A stretch of DNA of 64,000 nucleotides, from positions 1,730,801 to 1,794,800 of the forward strand of contig JAOWBW010000145.1 in assembly GCA_026119855.1 (NCBI GenBank), read 5' to 3'. Origin of the DNA: Campanula takesimana (taxonomy: Eukaryota > Streptophyta > Magnoliopsida > Asterales > Campanulaceae). The notes beneath the pieces were generated by a model that was given only the letters and a program-made list of their open reading frames with translations, searched no databases and was not told the DNA's origin. A program made the position numbers and the translations under genes. Shown here piece by piece: positions 9,963 to 22,640 of the stretch. The stretch's first letter is position 1. The number at the start of each line of letters is the position of its first letter.

Positions 9963-10219
9963 CTCCCTCCGTCCCAGAAAGATGGTCCACTTTTGATTTT
10001 TGATGGTCAATATAAGTGAACTTTGACTAAATATAAATTTCAATCTAATCATCCTTGTGAAATTCTAAAACTTGTTATTGATTAATCATCAAGTGATTTA
10101 TCAATGACAAATTTTAAAATTTTATTGGGATGATTAGATTGATAATAATATTTAGTCAAAGTTCACATATGTTGACCATTAAAAATTCAAAGTGGACTAT
10201 CTTTCTGGGACAGAGGGAG
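9963..10219. mobile_element. Stowaway-type MITE, 257 bp
   Basis: Ends are CTCCCTCCGTCCCAGAAAG and its inverted match CTTTCTGGGACAGAGGGAG, flanked by TA. Confidence 0.8.
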
Positions 10220-10328
10220 TATAAAATGTACTTTTATCCCATCATTATGGTTGTTCGGGTTTTTTCTTTGACTAGCCCGTATAACTGACGTGGTCGTAAC
10301 GATATTCATATATGTCAATCTAATAACA

Positions 10329-10434
10329 AAAACTTGTGTAAGACGGTCTGACATGTGAGATAGGTCTCGTTGAGAGAGTAAATGGTTTATGGGTAGGCAA
10401 CTTCCTCTCTCGTCGAGATCCGTCTCACACAAGA
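10329..10434. mobile_element. Short palindromic MITE with CTTGTGTRAGACGG ends
   Basis: Left CTTGTGTAAGACGGTCT and right, reverse-complemented, CTTGTGTGAGACGGATCT. The inner arms GGTCTCGTTGAG and CGTCGAGATC also pair. The superfamily is not clear. Confidence 0.5.
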
Positions 10435-11357
10435 CTTCCTTATAAATGAAAATGTCGTAATGCTATACATATATGTCTATCTAATACGCTAAAAATCATA
10501 TGTATAGTCACTCTAGTGTAAGATAAGAAAAAGTCTACAAAATTTTGGTGGAAACCATTCGACTTGATCTTCATTTATGTTTTATGTTAAGACTATGCAA
10601 CTTGTTTAAGAAATCACAAAATTATCGAAAATTTGATTTAGGAAAAAGTTTTCCTCATGTTTTTGTGTTTCTTGAGTCGTTTCAAAGTAGCACGATCTTC
10701 AATGAAATATTCATATGTTTCAACTCCTCATTCCAATTTATCTATCAATCTCAAAACATTTATTACTAAATTGAAAAAGGCTTAGAAAACAAATTTTTAA
10801 TTCGGAAATTGGACTTGCGAAATCTTAACATAAGAGCGTGCTTGTTAGGATTTTCGGTTTTTGAACACATTAAACCTCCTATGACCGCTAATTCTGTAAA
10901 ATGTTTGCGTAAAACTAATTCTCACCAGCCACTTTTTTCGATCTTTAGGATGTTTTGTAAAATATTCATTTTGAGACAAAAAGAGTAATACTTATTCACT
11001 TGATTATTGTAAAGCTAATGTAAATACCTTTTACCTAATAAAAAAATTGAATATTTCTTGCTCGTGGCAAGAATACATACAAATACTTTTAAATTCAAAA
11101 AATCAAAAAAAAAATTAATAATTAGGAAAGGAAAAAATAAAAGTAACTCGGTTTTACAGTTGCGACTATTGTCGTAGTCTAGATTCTTTGGTGACATGCA
11201 ATAAATGTGAAGTCATTGTGTACTGTAAATAAATGTGGTAAATATTTAAAATTTGTAATGAAAATATTATACCTTTAATTTAATTTAATTAACTTAAACG
11301 ACTTAAACTTGATTTTCTTTTTTGGTTTTTTCTATATTCATAATATTATTACAAATA

Positions 11358-12180
11358 CAGTAAAAACTCTATAAATTAATAATGTTGGGACCGGTGAAAT
11401 TTATTAATTTATAGAGTTATTAATTTATCGATAAATTAATAATTATTAATTTAAAGAGTTTTTAGCCGATTTAACAAAATTCATATTTTCATATATATAA
11501 ACTAAATTCATTATATGTACATAATAAGTTGAAAAATATTGAAAGTTAATAATAATATTGAATTCATTGTACACAAGAATAACTATATTTAATGTATTTT
11601 TGAAACAAATATAATATATAAACGATATGCAAACTTTAAACTATTCAACCATATCTTAGAAGAAATTATGAATTGACAATCTAATTAATTACCCAGACGC
11701 ATATTCAGATGTTCAAAACTTAGAATAAATTGCGGTTACTATCATTGAGAACAATGTTGAGGATGAAGCTGGAGATGATAAGGTGCATTTGGAACCTATT
11801 ACCCGAAAGGAAATAATTTTGGAGTCTGAACTTTTTAAAACTTTATGATACAATTCGAAAATGATACAATTTGAAAACGCATTATCATAACCAGTGGATG
11901 CATTAAGAAAATAGAGATGAAGTATATTTGAATTCTAGAAGAAAACAAACTATAGAGTCATATTTTCACTAAATGTAATTTTTTTTCAATTTATAAGAAT
12001 TATTAATTTATGATTTTCGTGGGACCTATATTATATAAAGGGGTCTCTTGGAAAATTATTATCTTATTATTTTTATCAATTTTTGTAATATTTTACACTG
12101 GCCCAAGTCAGGACCGGATAAATTTATTATTTTAGAGAGTTTATTAATTTATCGAGTATTAGTTTAAATAGTTTCTACTG
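11358..12180. mobile_element. Emigrant/Lemi1-like pogo element with decayed transposase end
   Basis: The left end CAGTAAAAACTCTATAAATT and right end (reverse-complemented) CAGTAGAAACTATTTAAA are flanked by TA on both sides, as in the Arabidopsis Emigrant/Lemi1 family. Between about 11750 and 11990, broken frames on the + strand recall the C-terminus of Lemi1-type transposase (LEPITRKE and a K-Q-T-T-x-x-S-Y-F-like end), with stops and indels. It is non-functional. Confidence 0.7.
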
Positions 12181-12397
12181 TATACACATGTGTTTCTATG
12201 ATTCACATCTCGTTTTGTCGTGTTAACTCTCCCCATCAGACTATTTTTCCTTTAGACGAAGAAATAAAGTATGATCAAATAGCATAGTTGATGCATTTGA
12301 TGAGCTTAATTTTCAGCAATTAGATGGCATCATACAAAAAAGCTAATTATATGACTGCCATTTCTCCGGTCCAGTATGAAGATCATGTTAACATATA

Positions 12398-12650
12398 CTC
12401 TCCCTCACTCTTAATTTAAACTTTTGTCTGTTCCATTTTAAAATGCATAACTTAAAAAGAAAAGTTTTTTATACTTATTTATTTGTGTACCCCACATGTC
12501 ATACTCACGACAATTATCCACTAACTATTCTTTACCCCATTTTCTCTCTCATACTAAACCATCTATACTCACATCACATCATATTTTTCACATTTTTCTT
12601 TAATTTTTGTACTAAATGATTTTTTGAAATTTAAAATAGAACGGATGAAG
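12398..12650. mobile_element. Degenerate Stowaway-type MITE
   Basis: CTCTCCCTCACTCTTAATTT on the left and AATAGAACGGATGAAG on the right, flanked by TA. The internal CCCACATGTCATACTCAC stretch recurs in the MITE at 14284. Confidence 0.5.
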
Positions 12651-14283
12651 TATAAGCATCCAGTATCCTTTATACAGAATTTTCAATTTATTTTCAGTAA
12701 ATAAAATTCTATTTTAGAATGGAGAGAGTGTGTATATTTCTACTATTATTATTATATTTACCCTATACACTAACCGATCACAATTCGCATTCACACAGTT
12801 AGTTAGTTGTGAGCCCCACAAACAAATCTCATCTCACTTTTAATATTCATAATCACTTTTCTACTTACAATACTTTTTATTATTTATAATATCTCTTTAA
12901 TATAAGTTTTTTTTTCTTCAGTAATCTCTTTAATATAAGTTTATTTTAATCTTTTGCACATTTTTATAGAATGGACAGAGAGTGTATATTTCTACTAATT
13001 GCCACTGAGAGATATTTCATATTTATGCTTTCTAATCAATCCCATTGGCTCGGTTTTATGCCTCAGATTGTATCAACCAATCATAAAACTTGTTATTTTA
13101 TCTTTCACTTGATGCATGTCTCTCAAATATTCACTCTCTCTTTGTTTTGGATACCAGAAAATGACAATAATCTCTCACTTCTTACAATGATTTAAAATCG
13201 GAAAAGTGAAGCGATAATATTTTCGTAGCTTATTATTCTTAGGATATAGTAGGGTCTAAATACCATCTCCTTCATTAGACCAATATTCTTTAAAAAAAAA
13301 AAACTTATTTTTCAAATAATCCCTGAAATTGTATCAACAATTTAATTTTTTTTTTTTACAAAACTGCATTAATATCATTTTCTTATCTTTTAAAATTTGA
13401 TTCATATTTTGAGATAGATTAAAAAAAGAAAAGCATAACATTTTTTTCTAAGGCCTTGGTTTTATCAATCTGAAAAATTACCTCAGCCAGATTTGAATAC
13501 TTAATTTACCGCTGAATTATTATCAATCGAAAAGTTTCTCTAATCCCGAGTTAAACAAAACAAAATGTTCAAATGAAAGCCAAAATAGTTCAACATGAAT
13601 TTGGATCTTAACAGTGTGATGATTTAAAGGATTATCATACTACCGATTCGGAGAATTCATCATTCTTATTGCACCTACATGGTTATAAGGATTTGTTCAT
13701 ATATTGCCAAGAAAGCATTATACCTCATAAAACTTTTACATTTTCTCTTTCACGTTGGACATTACATCTCCAGGTGCCCCTCCGTCCCGTTGCCGTGTTC
13801 TCTTCTCAACACTGAAAGCCTGCAATTTAATCTATAAAATTATTATCTCAATCTTAAAACAAAATGCTTCTATAATGATATCCATATTTCAACAAACCTG
13901 CATATAGACAATACATATGCAGTAACACAAAAATAAAATCATTAAATAAAGGCATACGAACTGTCAATATTTGTGACATGTATTTCAAAAATCCATGATG
14001 AGATTGAACCTAAGATGAGCACCAATGATTTACCAAATACATAAACGATGTATGGTGGTTCTAGCCTATCCAAACTTGATTTTAAGCTAAAAGATATTAT
14101 TAGTGAAATTGAATTTTCCTCTTTATTCTACATATGCATGTTCACGATAATCCAAATTTAAATTCAAAATTTAAATTTAAATTTGATACCAAATTTATTG
14201 CTAGAATTAGAATTGACATGATTTTTTGAATATTAACTTCCTATCAGATTCTATCCATTTTAATACAAATTTGTATTAGTATA

Positions 14284-14517
14284 CTCCCTCCATCCCATTT
14301 TAAGAGTCAAAATTTTCTAAAAGGGCGTCTCATTTTAAGAGTCAAAATCCTAAAATGGAAAGTGGGTCCTACATGTCATACTCACAACAATTATCCACTA
14401 ACTCTTCTCTACCCCACTTTCTCTATCATATCAACCTATCAATACTCACAACACATCACTTTTTCCTTAGTTCTTGAACCCAGCCATTTTTTGACTCTTA
14501 AAATGGGACGGAGGGAG
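14284..14517. mobile_element. Stowaway-type MITE, 234 bp
   Basis: CTCCCTCCATCCCATTTTA and TAAAATGGGACGGAGGGAG are inverted ends flanked by TA. Confidence 0.85.
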
Positions 14518-14913
14518 TATGAATTATATTTCAACTATCAATCAAATCAATCTGCTTTAAATAAATCTTATGATAGGTAATATATGAAAAATTCAAATCC
14601 ACTCAAAGATAAAAAGCTTTCAGATCTGAAATGCCTTGAATCAGCCTAATATTAATAAAGTAGTTTTTTTTTCCTTTTTTTTCGAAATCATAACATTTGT
14701 GTTTATAATACCAAGTTATAATAGTCATATTAAAAGTAAACATTAAATTTGAGGTGGATAAAATATTATTTTATTTCTCATTTGAAGAAACTGAATACAA
14801 TTGATGGATAATGTGAATTTAATTAGACAATTTTGAGCAGATACAAAAATCTCAAATCATTGAAAATTATGTTTAGAGAGGCATGTTTTGTCTTAGAAAA
14901 TTAATTCAATTAT

Positions 14914-15941
14914 GGGAGGGGCTATTGCCACTACATTTTTTCCTTCTCCACTACATTCATTAAAGTTTCAATGGATTAATCAACATCTTGACACAAATGC
15001 CCTTAAATATACCTTACTTACAATTGAAAAGAACATTCCAAAATTATCTTCTTCTTCTTCTTCTCTTTTTTTTTTTTTTTTTTTGTAAATTAGTGACATT
15101 TATTTTTATATATATGGAATTCTGAAATCAATAAAGATTCTCATGATTGAGAGAAACGAACATTTTATGCACAACATCATAAAATAAATTTAAACTGCTA
15201 ATCACAGATAAATCTAATGAAAAATGTTACTTCCTCCATGTGTGAAAATAGAACTTCGTTTATTGAAAATGTAACGCATTGTGAAAATACAACTTCGTTT
15301 GATTCAAGCCTGTTATTTAATGATACTTCCTTCCATGTGAAAATGAATGTCTATTAAGAGACAATTTATATTTTAGAAAAATAAATGATGAAAATGTATT
15401 GTCTCACATTTTTTATTTTTTTGTTTTTTATGTATATAATGAAATATAAAATATTGGCAAAAGTTATTTAAGAGAAAATTTATTTAGAAGATAAAATATT
15501 TACTATGGAACAAAATTTTCTAGAACTTGAACATTTATTTTATGACGGAAAAAATATTTTTAAAAATGTTTGACATGTGAGGGTAAGAAAAGCTAACGAA
15601 AAATTTGCAATCAATAGTGAGGGATGGAATTAAGTTAGAACTGAATTTTAAGAGAATTAATTCACATTTCAATTATCAAACAAAACAAAGTTAGTACCGT
15701 TGCTCAAATATGAACAAAATGAAAAGTTAAGGTGAGTATCAGATGGACAATAATCATCACCTTAATTAACTCAATCAAAGATTAATACATGTAGTGATAA
15801 ATTAAATATTCTAGTGTAAAATCACTTCCCAAAAATAGTTAAAATGGATGAAGGGCAATTATGTCATGACATCAATTAATTTTTAGAAAAAATTATGTCT
15901 GTAGTGGATAAGCAAATTGCGTAGTGGAAATAGCCGCTCCC
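14914..15941. mobile_element. Non-autonomous MULE, 1028 bp, perfect 9-bp target duplication
   Basis: TIRs start GGGAGGGGCTATTGCCACTA (left) and GGGAGCGGCTATTTCCACTA (right, reverse-complemented). TTCAATTAT flanks both sides (14905-14913, 15942-15950), a 9-bp duplication typical of Mutator. The interior is AT-rich, with a (TTC)n/poly-T tract near 15050 and no gene. It is nested in the minus-strand Helitron. Confidence 0.85.
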
Positions 15942-16360
15942 TTCAATTATATATCAAAAAAAGGAAGTATATAAAGGGCAAATTAGTCAACAAACTTATC
16001 AATTGATCTAAATTTTAGGACATGTAGTGGATTAGAAAATTAATTCCATTATATATATAAAAAAAGATAAGTATATAAAGGGAAAATTAATCATACCTTT
16101 AAATCCTCTTGAATGAAGTTTAATTCTGTAATTAATAAATTCAAATATTTGAATTTCTAGCTAACTTAAGATATGGTTTAATCAATTACATCAGGATATG
16201 GTTTAATCAATTACATACATTCCTTAATAAGCTGACCAATCAAATGTCGCCACGTGGATTTATGACGTGGCATTATGACGTGGCCCGCTGTGAAGCCTGG
16301 AAATGTTCCTGCTTTTATATATTATATAGATAGATTTTCCTTTTATCGTTTAATAAATTT

Positions 16361-16438
16361 CTCTCCATTGTGAGAGCCGTTGTATTCTCTCCATCGTGGG
16401 AGGCGTTGTTTTCTCTCCTTTGTGAGAGCCTATGTTTC
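16361..16438 (+). repeat. Three tandem 26-bp repeats in the LINE leader
   Basis: Three copies of CTCTCCATTGTGAGAGCCGT plus a T-rich end, starting 16361, 16387 and 16413. They directly precede the LINE-derived open frame. Confidence 0.7.
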
Positions 16439-16820
16439 TTTGTTTTTTGTTTGTTGTTTTTCATGTTAAAATGACGACGGTTCTTGCATTTTCGCACAAT
16501 GAAGTGGATGCCAATCGTCTTACTGCACAAGGATTGTTTGCGGATTTTGAGATGTCTGGTGGGCGTTTACTCGTCAACCCGAATTCTGCATATCAAGGGC
16601 TCAGCGCAAATTATTACCAGAAGGGAGATTCTTTAAATGCCGGTTTGAGGCAGTGTCCAAGTTTGACTTGGAGAGAAATTCGTGCGTCTCAAGATTTAAA
16701 TCGAAATAATTGTTGTTGTATGTTAAGAAATGGAACCGCTGTTGTTATTCGGGGTGAGCCTCTGAGCTTTGTGGAGTGCCATCTTTTTTTAAGTTGTGAA
16801 TGAAATTGGATTATCGTTTG

Positions 16821-16851
<31 letters not shown>
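16361..16851 (+). mobile_element. Internally deleted LINE (L1) copy with poly(A)
   Basis: An unbroken frame from ATG 16471 to the stop at 16801-16803 (110 residues) includes GGRLLVNPNS, YYQKGDSLNAG, QCPSLTWREIRASQDL and NGTAVVIRGEP. These landmarks belong to the region following the reverse transcriptase of plant L1 elements. The start (MTTVLAFSHNEVDANRL) is not from that region, so leader and ORF2 tail appear fused with everything between them missing. A 29-bp poly(A) follows at 16823-16851. No target duplication was found. It abuts the 5' terminus of the minus-strand Helitron. Confidence 0.65.
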
Positions 16852-16856
<5 letters not shown>

Positions 16857-16859
16857 TTC

Positions 16860-18275
16860 TAAGATTCGTCAACCGCTACATTGCTTCCAAGACACAACAC
16901 CAAAATATAGATTTGAAAACGTTTCTGCAGAATTTTACTCTAGCATTTGTTGTGGGTTAAAATCTAATTTTAATAAAAATTTCACGATAAAATGTAAAAT
17001 ATTTGTGGAGTACATAATGGCAAATGTTAGTACTATAAAACTTGTACGAACATATAAACATGTTATACATTACAGTGTAAAATAAGTGTTTCACGTAAAT
17101 TTTGTGATGATATTTTTACTTTTAATAATGAATTTTGATCCGCTCCAGCGCGGAAGCTAAGCAACCAGCACAAAAAGTTCTGAATCCACCAAAATACACA
17201 AAATTAACAAATTAATGATGTATGAATATATATTTAATTCAAGATATTTAGGTAACAAAACAACACTAAAATAAGTCCCTCAAGAGAAAAATAATCCAGA
17301 ATTGGCATTTACGTTGTTGGGTCTTCACGTGTCACATTATAAAATTCCATACAAATTTTCGTCATTTGAGACGTCATCGACCAACTTTATATATTCAAAT
17401 ATTATTTCAAAGGTTGCAGATCTTAGTTTCTGGAGCCTTCTTTTATTCTGTTTAATTATTTAATTATTGATGGTTGACAGTCTTTTCGATGTATATTAAG
17501 GAATATAATTAAGTGCTCAGATCAATAAATTATTATATTAATCACCCATGTCAGATCAATATTCTGGTTGGTTCACGATTTTATTTTTGGAAATTTATTT
17601 AATTTGTTGCATGTGAACGAGCATTATTAGCCATGCGATCTTTATCCAAGGGCTCAAATTGGACGCCATGTCGTCACTTGGGGCGTCACTCACACATTAT
17701 TATAACAAGAAGCTGCGTGCTTTTTTTTTTTTATTATTGTTTGATTAATTTAATTGTTAGTAGTTGACAGTGTCTTACTTTAGAGTATAATTAATTTGTA
17801 ATTAAAGGAATAAGTTGAATAAGTTACAAGTGTTAGTATTTTATTATTAGGTTGGAAGAGACTAGGTTTAGAAATAAAACCCTAATTTTTATTTTTTATA
17901 CTGAGTACTATTTTTTTTTTTTTTTTTTGCTTTTGTTCTGGTTATTCCTTTTTACACCACGCACTCCTATTGGATTTTTTTTTTTGTTTTTATTTTTATT
18001 TTTACGATCCAGATAAATAAAGATAAACGTGATTTTTTGGTCTTTAAGTTTTGTTATTGTTCCGAGTACAAGCAATTAACCATCCCCTCAGATTTGAAAT
18101 CTGTTTAACAAACGAATTAGTTTATCATAAAATAAAATGCAATTTATCTTAAAGTCGTTTCGTACTATCTTTGTCTGAAATTGATGACTTTTTCTGTCCC
18201 AAAATGGATGATGTTCTAATCTCAAAATATGTCTGTGAATGATTTTTTTTACTTTTTTTTTTAAATTCCATTTTA
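16860..18275. other. AT-rich intergenic DNA, no gene seen
   Basis: Several long T tracts (17720, 17910, 17970, 18245). A short GC dyad, CCGCTCCAGCGCGG, occurs near 17142 and resembles a Helitron terminal hairpin without a clear CTRR end. No open frame has recognisable content. Confidence 0.4.
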
Positions 18276-18769
18276 GACTATGAGCAATGGGGGTATGAAA
18301 TGGTGTATGAAAGGGGGGGAGGTTGTATGAAACCATTGTGGGGGTGGTTGAATTTGGGGGTGTTGAATTTGGGGGATGAAATAATTCATACGGGTTGAAA
18401 GTTTGGGAAAGCTGGCATCTTAGACATGTGGCGTGCTCCAACTGGCCCGGCGTTGGCGCGTGCACCACACGGCCCGACAGGGCGCGTGTGGTGCAGCGCA
18501 GGGCGTTTTTTTTTTTTTTTTCTTGTGTTTGCCACGTGTCTGTCACTCATTGGTCCGTTTAATTTTATTTTTTCCCTATAAAAAAAAAATGATATAAAAA
18601 GTAGTAGGGTATAAAATGATGAGTGAGAGGGAGATGATTTTTTCTTTTTCAACTTACCATTGTAGGGGGGGTTGTATGAAAGGGGTGTATGAAAGATGAG
18701 GTGGATAGGATAAAGTGTTAAAAGTGGGTGTTGAATTTTTTTTGGTGTATGAAACCATTGCTCATAGTC
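18276..18769. mobile_element. Tourist-like PIF/Harbinger MITE, 494 bp
   Basis: The perfect terminal inverted repeat GACTATGAGCAATGG is found at both ends, flanked by TTA on both sides. The interior holds repeated GTATGAAA motifs and a GC-rich centre (18420-18510). Confidence 0.88.
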
Positions 18770-19008
18770 TTATACTTGCAAAACTTACATTTTAAAAGTG
18801 GAGGAAATGTTATGGGTATAAAAGGTAAAGTATGAGAGAGAATAAGTGAGAAGAATAGTGATTTGATTGGTGAGCATAAAAGCATTTTTTTTATTTTGAG
18901 AATTCTCAAGTAAAGATGGATCAAAATATAAATAAGTTTCAAATAAAATGAGACAGAGTATATATAGTACGTGTGTGTGTGTGTGTAACATTACATTATT
19001 ACGATATA

Positions 19009-19275
19009 CTCCCTCGTTCCAAAGAAGTTGCAACATTTTATCATTTAGGGTATTTCACAAAAGTTGCAACAATCCAAAAATGAAAGCTTTTTATTACTTT
19101 TATAATCCTCCACTCATTCTCTCTTTCTGCCAACCACTCATTATTCTCCACTCATTCTCTTTCCACCCCTACTAATTCTCTCTCTTCCTCTTTACCTTTC
19201 ATTTTTAATATAATATTATATCTTTAATTTCTCAACTCCAAAGTAAATGTTTCAACTTTTCTAGAACGGAGGGAG
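19009..19275. mobile_element. Stowaway-type MITE, 267 bp
   Basis: CTCCCTCGTTCCAAAGAAGT on the left and CTAGAACGGAGGGAG on the right, flanked by TA. The GTTGCAAC core is repeated just inside. Confidence 0.75.
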
Positions 19276-21430
19276 TACATATATAATATATAAATAAGTA
19301 AAATAGAGTAATTTTAAGAAACTAAGGCAAATTTGAGTCAACAATAGTAGTATGTGGAGGATATAATTGTCCATTCATAAAGCAAGTGGGTGAAAAGTAG
19401 ATGGTGAGTGATGGGTTTTTTGTAATATATAAACTTTATGAGGATAAAAATATCCAAAACACTATTTATAATTTGACATTTAAAGAATAAAACAATTAAA
19501 AGCTTTAAACTGAGATATACCAAAAAAGAAAATAAAAACTAGGACGAGGGAGTAATATTTCCAAAATGATGACCAAATGGGCAAGTGGAAGGTTAAAAAC
19601 ATAGTACGAGTGAAAAGTCAAGGATGGAATCAAATAAAGAGAGTTGTAGGTGGAGTGGAGATTGCTTTATTTAGGAATCTAAAGAAAAGCTATTAATTAC
19701 CAAAAATGGTATACATTCGACGGTTGGAAACTCTTTTGCTTGTAAAATATTACTCCACCGTCCAGAAATCTAATCTTATTTTGACTTTTTATAATAATAA
19801 AAAATGAACTTTGACCAACTATTGGTGACAATCTAATCATTCTAGTGAAATTCAAAATTTGTAATTGATAAATCGTTAAGTGATTTATCAATAATAATTT
19901 TTAGGATTTCATTGTGATCATTAAATTTGTAAGGAGCAATCTATTATTTCTTTAAAAATTAATAAAACAAAAGATAATTATTCTACAATTAAACAAAATA
20001 GAACCTGATAGGGAGATTGTTACTGTATCAGTTGAATAGAGGCATGCAAATCTGAGCAATGTCCTAAGACAAAATTTAGTCCCCGCTTGTGCTGCAGTCT
20101 TGGACGTTTGCCTAGAGGATACAACTATTCTGGACAAGTTCTTGCACAAGAACTTGTCCCTGGCGAATCTACTTTATGTGTTTCAGAAGAGAAAGAAGGA
20201 AGAAGATGATGAATTTTTTTCTGTGTATTCCACAATCTGCAAGTGTGTTTATATATGTTTTGGATTTAATCTTGTACATACACAATTGTACAAACCAACA
20301 TAACTGCCCAATGAAAACTGTCGTGGCAGTTGAAAGCAGTTGAAAACTGTCTTACAATATCCAAAAAAGATTTTACAAATAATATTAAAATCTTAATATT
20401 AATTTATAATAGTTTCAGCAGCCTATTTGGTCTTCAAGATTCGAGCTTTTTGATTTAGAAAGACGTGTGTCATGGGGCTATGCCCGATGACTTTTGTCCG
20501 TCTCAAAAAGAGCTTCGATTTGATATGCGGTGCGTTCCGTGGTTCATCCGGAATCAAAAGTTTTGTTCATTTTAGCGCACACGCCTAAAATCTCCAAAAC
20601 CTTGAAAGCTTTATTTCCAATAAACACCTTTGATTTTTCATAATCTCTCACAAGTTTCAATAAAATTGATATCAATGTTTGGTTAAAGTTTATTTTTATT
20701 GACTATAAAAAGTCAAAATAAGACTACCCATCCGAATTATTTGAAATTGGGCACATTTGAAACAAATGAATGAGTAGTGAAAGCGAGAAGTAGACCTATC
20801 TAGTACTATTATTACACTCGCCTTTCCCTTGATAAATCGCTTTCTCCATTAATTTACTAAATCAACTCTCTCTCTCTCTCTACTTTTTCCCTTCTTCCCA
20901 ACCCCCTCTTTAACTCGGATATAAATTAAGGTAGATGACATCCAAGTTTATAATTAAAACGTTATCTATCTGATCCGGGCTAAAATGTATGATTGATTGT
21001 CTTTTTCTTTTGACAAAATTTGAAGTTTTTATTGGAAAAATGTTAATTTGTTAAAGAAATTGTGCATGTTTCTTTTGTTAAATAATAATTAAAAAAATGT
21101 GGTTTGTATTTGTTTAAATTAATATTTGGAAAATAAAGATATTAAAGCTTAATCATGTGGATTATGGTTGAAACAATAAGCAAAATTGTGTTCTACAAAG
21201 ATCGTCTTTAAAGGTAGACTTCCTGTGAAATTTATCGCTGGGGATATAGACTACTTGAGAGAAGAGGGTTTCATATGAGGAGGTTAACCTCTTAGAATAT
21301 ATATTTTGTTAGACAAGATTTTGGTAGAAGAATTTTGCTAGAAGAAATTTGCTAAAGGCAAATTAGGTGTCCAAAAAGAATTAATGTTCTACTAATGTTT
21401 GGATTGTAACATCATTAGCCTTAATTGTTT
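19276..21430. other. Intergenic region with unclassified repeat remnants
   Basis: 19752-19945 starts with CTCCACCGTCCAGAAAT, a degraded Stowaway left arm. 19950-20700 looks like an old retroelement fragment but lacks termini. No convincing coding exon was found on either strand, and the short frames near 20100 have no recognisable domain. Confidence 0.35.
20132..20159. repeat. Perfect 13-bp inverted repeat with 2-nt spacer
   Basis: GGACAAGTTCTTG, CA, CAAGAACTTGTCC. It lies in an otherwise unassigned stretch and could form a strong hairpin in either strand. Confidence 0.85.
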
Positions 21431-21439
21431 AATGTAATG

Positions 21440-22640
21440 AATGAGACCACTATAACCCGTCTCATAGTAAAGTAAAGATGGGGCATAAGTCCGGGTTATT
21501 GGTGTATTTTCGACCCATGATCCGGACCAACGATTCGGACCCATGACCCGGGGTCTAAAAATAATTTTAAAAAAAAAACAATATTATTTTGGTGTTTTTT
21601 TTCATTTGCCAAACGTAATACCCCCTCCGTCTTTTGGTTTGTTCACACTTTGACCAATGCACAGGTTATAGTGAAAAGTATTAACTATTAATAGTTAAGT
21701 GGGTGTTGTGAGTATGAAAAGTGTGATGTGATATGTGAGTGTGGTTGGAACAGTGAGTGAGATAGCTGCTGTGAGTATGACAAGTGAGTCCCAATGAATA
21801 AAGAATAATGTAAACTTTCCTTTTTGGGGTTGTGAACCATCAAATGGGACACTCAAAATGGCAAAAAGTGAAAAGACTAAAAAGACGGAAGGAGTACTTA
21901 CTCTAACTAAATATAATAAACGTGTTATATATAACGATTTGTATACATAAAAGTAATACATACGTATAGAAAAGTAACAATATTTTTTTGTGTGTTTTTT
22001 TCGTTTGCCAAAAGTAATACGTACTTATTATAACTAAATGTAACAAACGTGTTACTTATATATAACAGTGTTTATACATAAATGTGATACATATGTATAA
22101 AAAAGTAATAGTTCAACACTTGTTTTAGAAACATTGTAAAAATAAAAAGTAACAATTTCTATTAATGAATATAACACTATTATATAGAAAATTATACTAT
22201 ATTTTCTTTTACCAAAGTGTTACATTTTTTCAAATAATATGTTACATTTTTAATAAAAAAAAGTATTACATTTTGTCTAAAATAATTGTTACGTTTACTT
22301 GTATAATAACTATATCCATATGTTTTAAAATAATAATAAGTTTCAATGGGTTTAATTTATTATGATACATGTAAAAGTTTGACATTATCCATAGAAATGT
22401 GTTACAATTTGTCTACCAAAGTGTTACATTACTTGTACAAACAATTACATTTATGTGTATAAAATGTTATTTTTCAAATGTTACTTTTTAAAATAAATAA
22501 ATAATAATAATAAAATACTCTAGTTCTTTTATTCTGCAAAAATACAATTACATTTCAGTATAAGGACAATTACATTTAGTTATAGTTGATGTTACACGTA
22601 ATTATAGTTAATATTACAATTGAAAGATGAGCAAAACGAA
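21440..22640. repeat. Second GTAAC/GTTAC motif-array element
   Basis: It starts near ATAACCCGTCTCATAGT and GACCCATGAYCCGG motifs. Many GTAAC motifs follow to about 22160, then GTTAC motifs to 22640. Stretches from 21990 to 22310 match the reverse complement of 40550-40870, and 22380-22640 match the reverse complement of 38570-38860. A Stowaway interrupts it at 21621-21894. Confidence 0.65.
21621..21894. mobile_element. Stowaway-type MITE, 274 bp
   Basis: CCCCCTCCGTCTTTTGGTTT and AAAAAGACGGAAGGAG ends, flanked by TA. It is nested in the motif-array element. Confidence 0.75.

Larger units (their letters stand above)
9879..16334 (-). mobile_element. Non-autonomous Helitron, 6.5 kb, minus orientation
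   Basis: On the minus strand it begins TCTATCTATATAATATATAA (16334 downward, preceded by A), followed by AAAAGCAGGAACATTTCCAG. It ends with hairpin CCCGTCGAATATCGACGGG (9908-9890), a short spacer and CTGG followed by T (9882-9879). Both ends match the Helitron at 41032-48987. No Rep or helicase remains. Nested inside are Stowaways, a short dyad MITE, a pogo relic and a MULE with a 9-bp duplication. Remaining gaps (10437-11357, 12651-14283) show no genes. Confidence 0.72.

Noticed and set aside
18088..18652. Minus-strand open frames of 88-152 codons
   Set aside because: They lie largely inside the Tourist-like MITE 18276-18769, and their low-complexity content comes from its GTATGAAA repeats.
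20100..20303. Short plus-strand frame over the 13-bp palindrome
   Set aside because: No ATG at its start and no recognisable content. It overlaps an equally open frame on the other strand.
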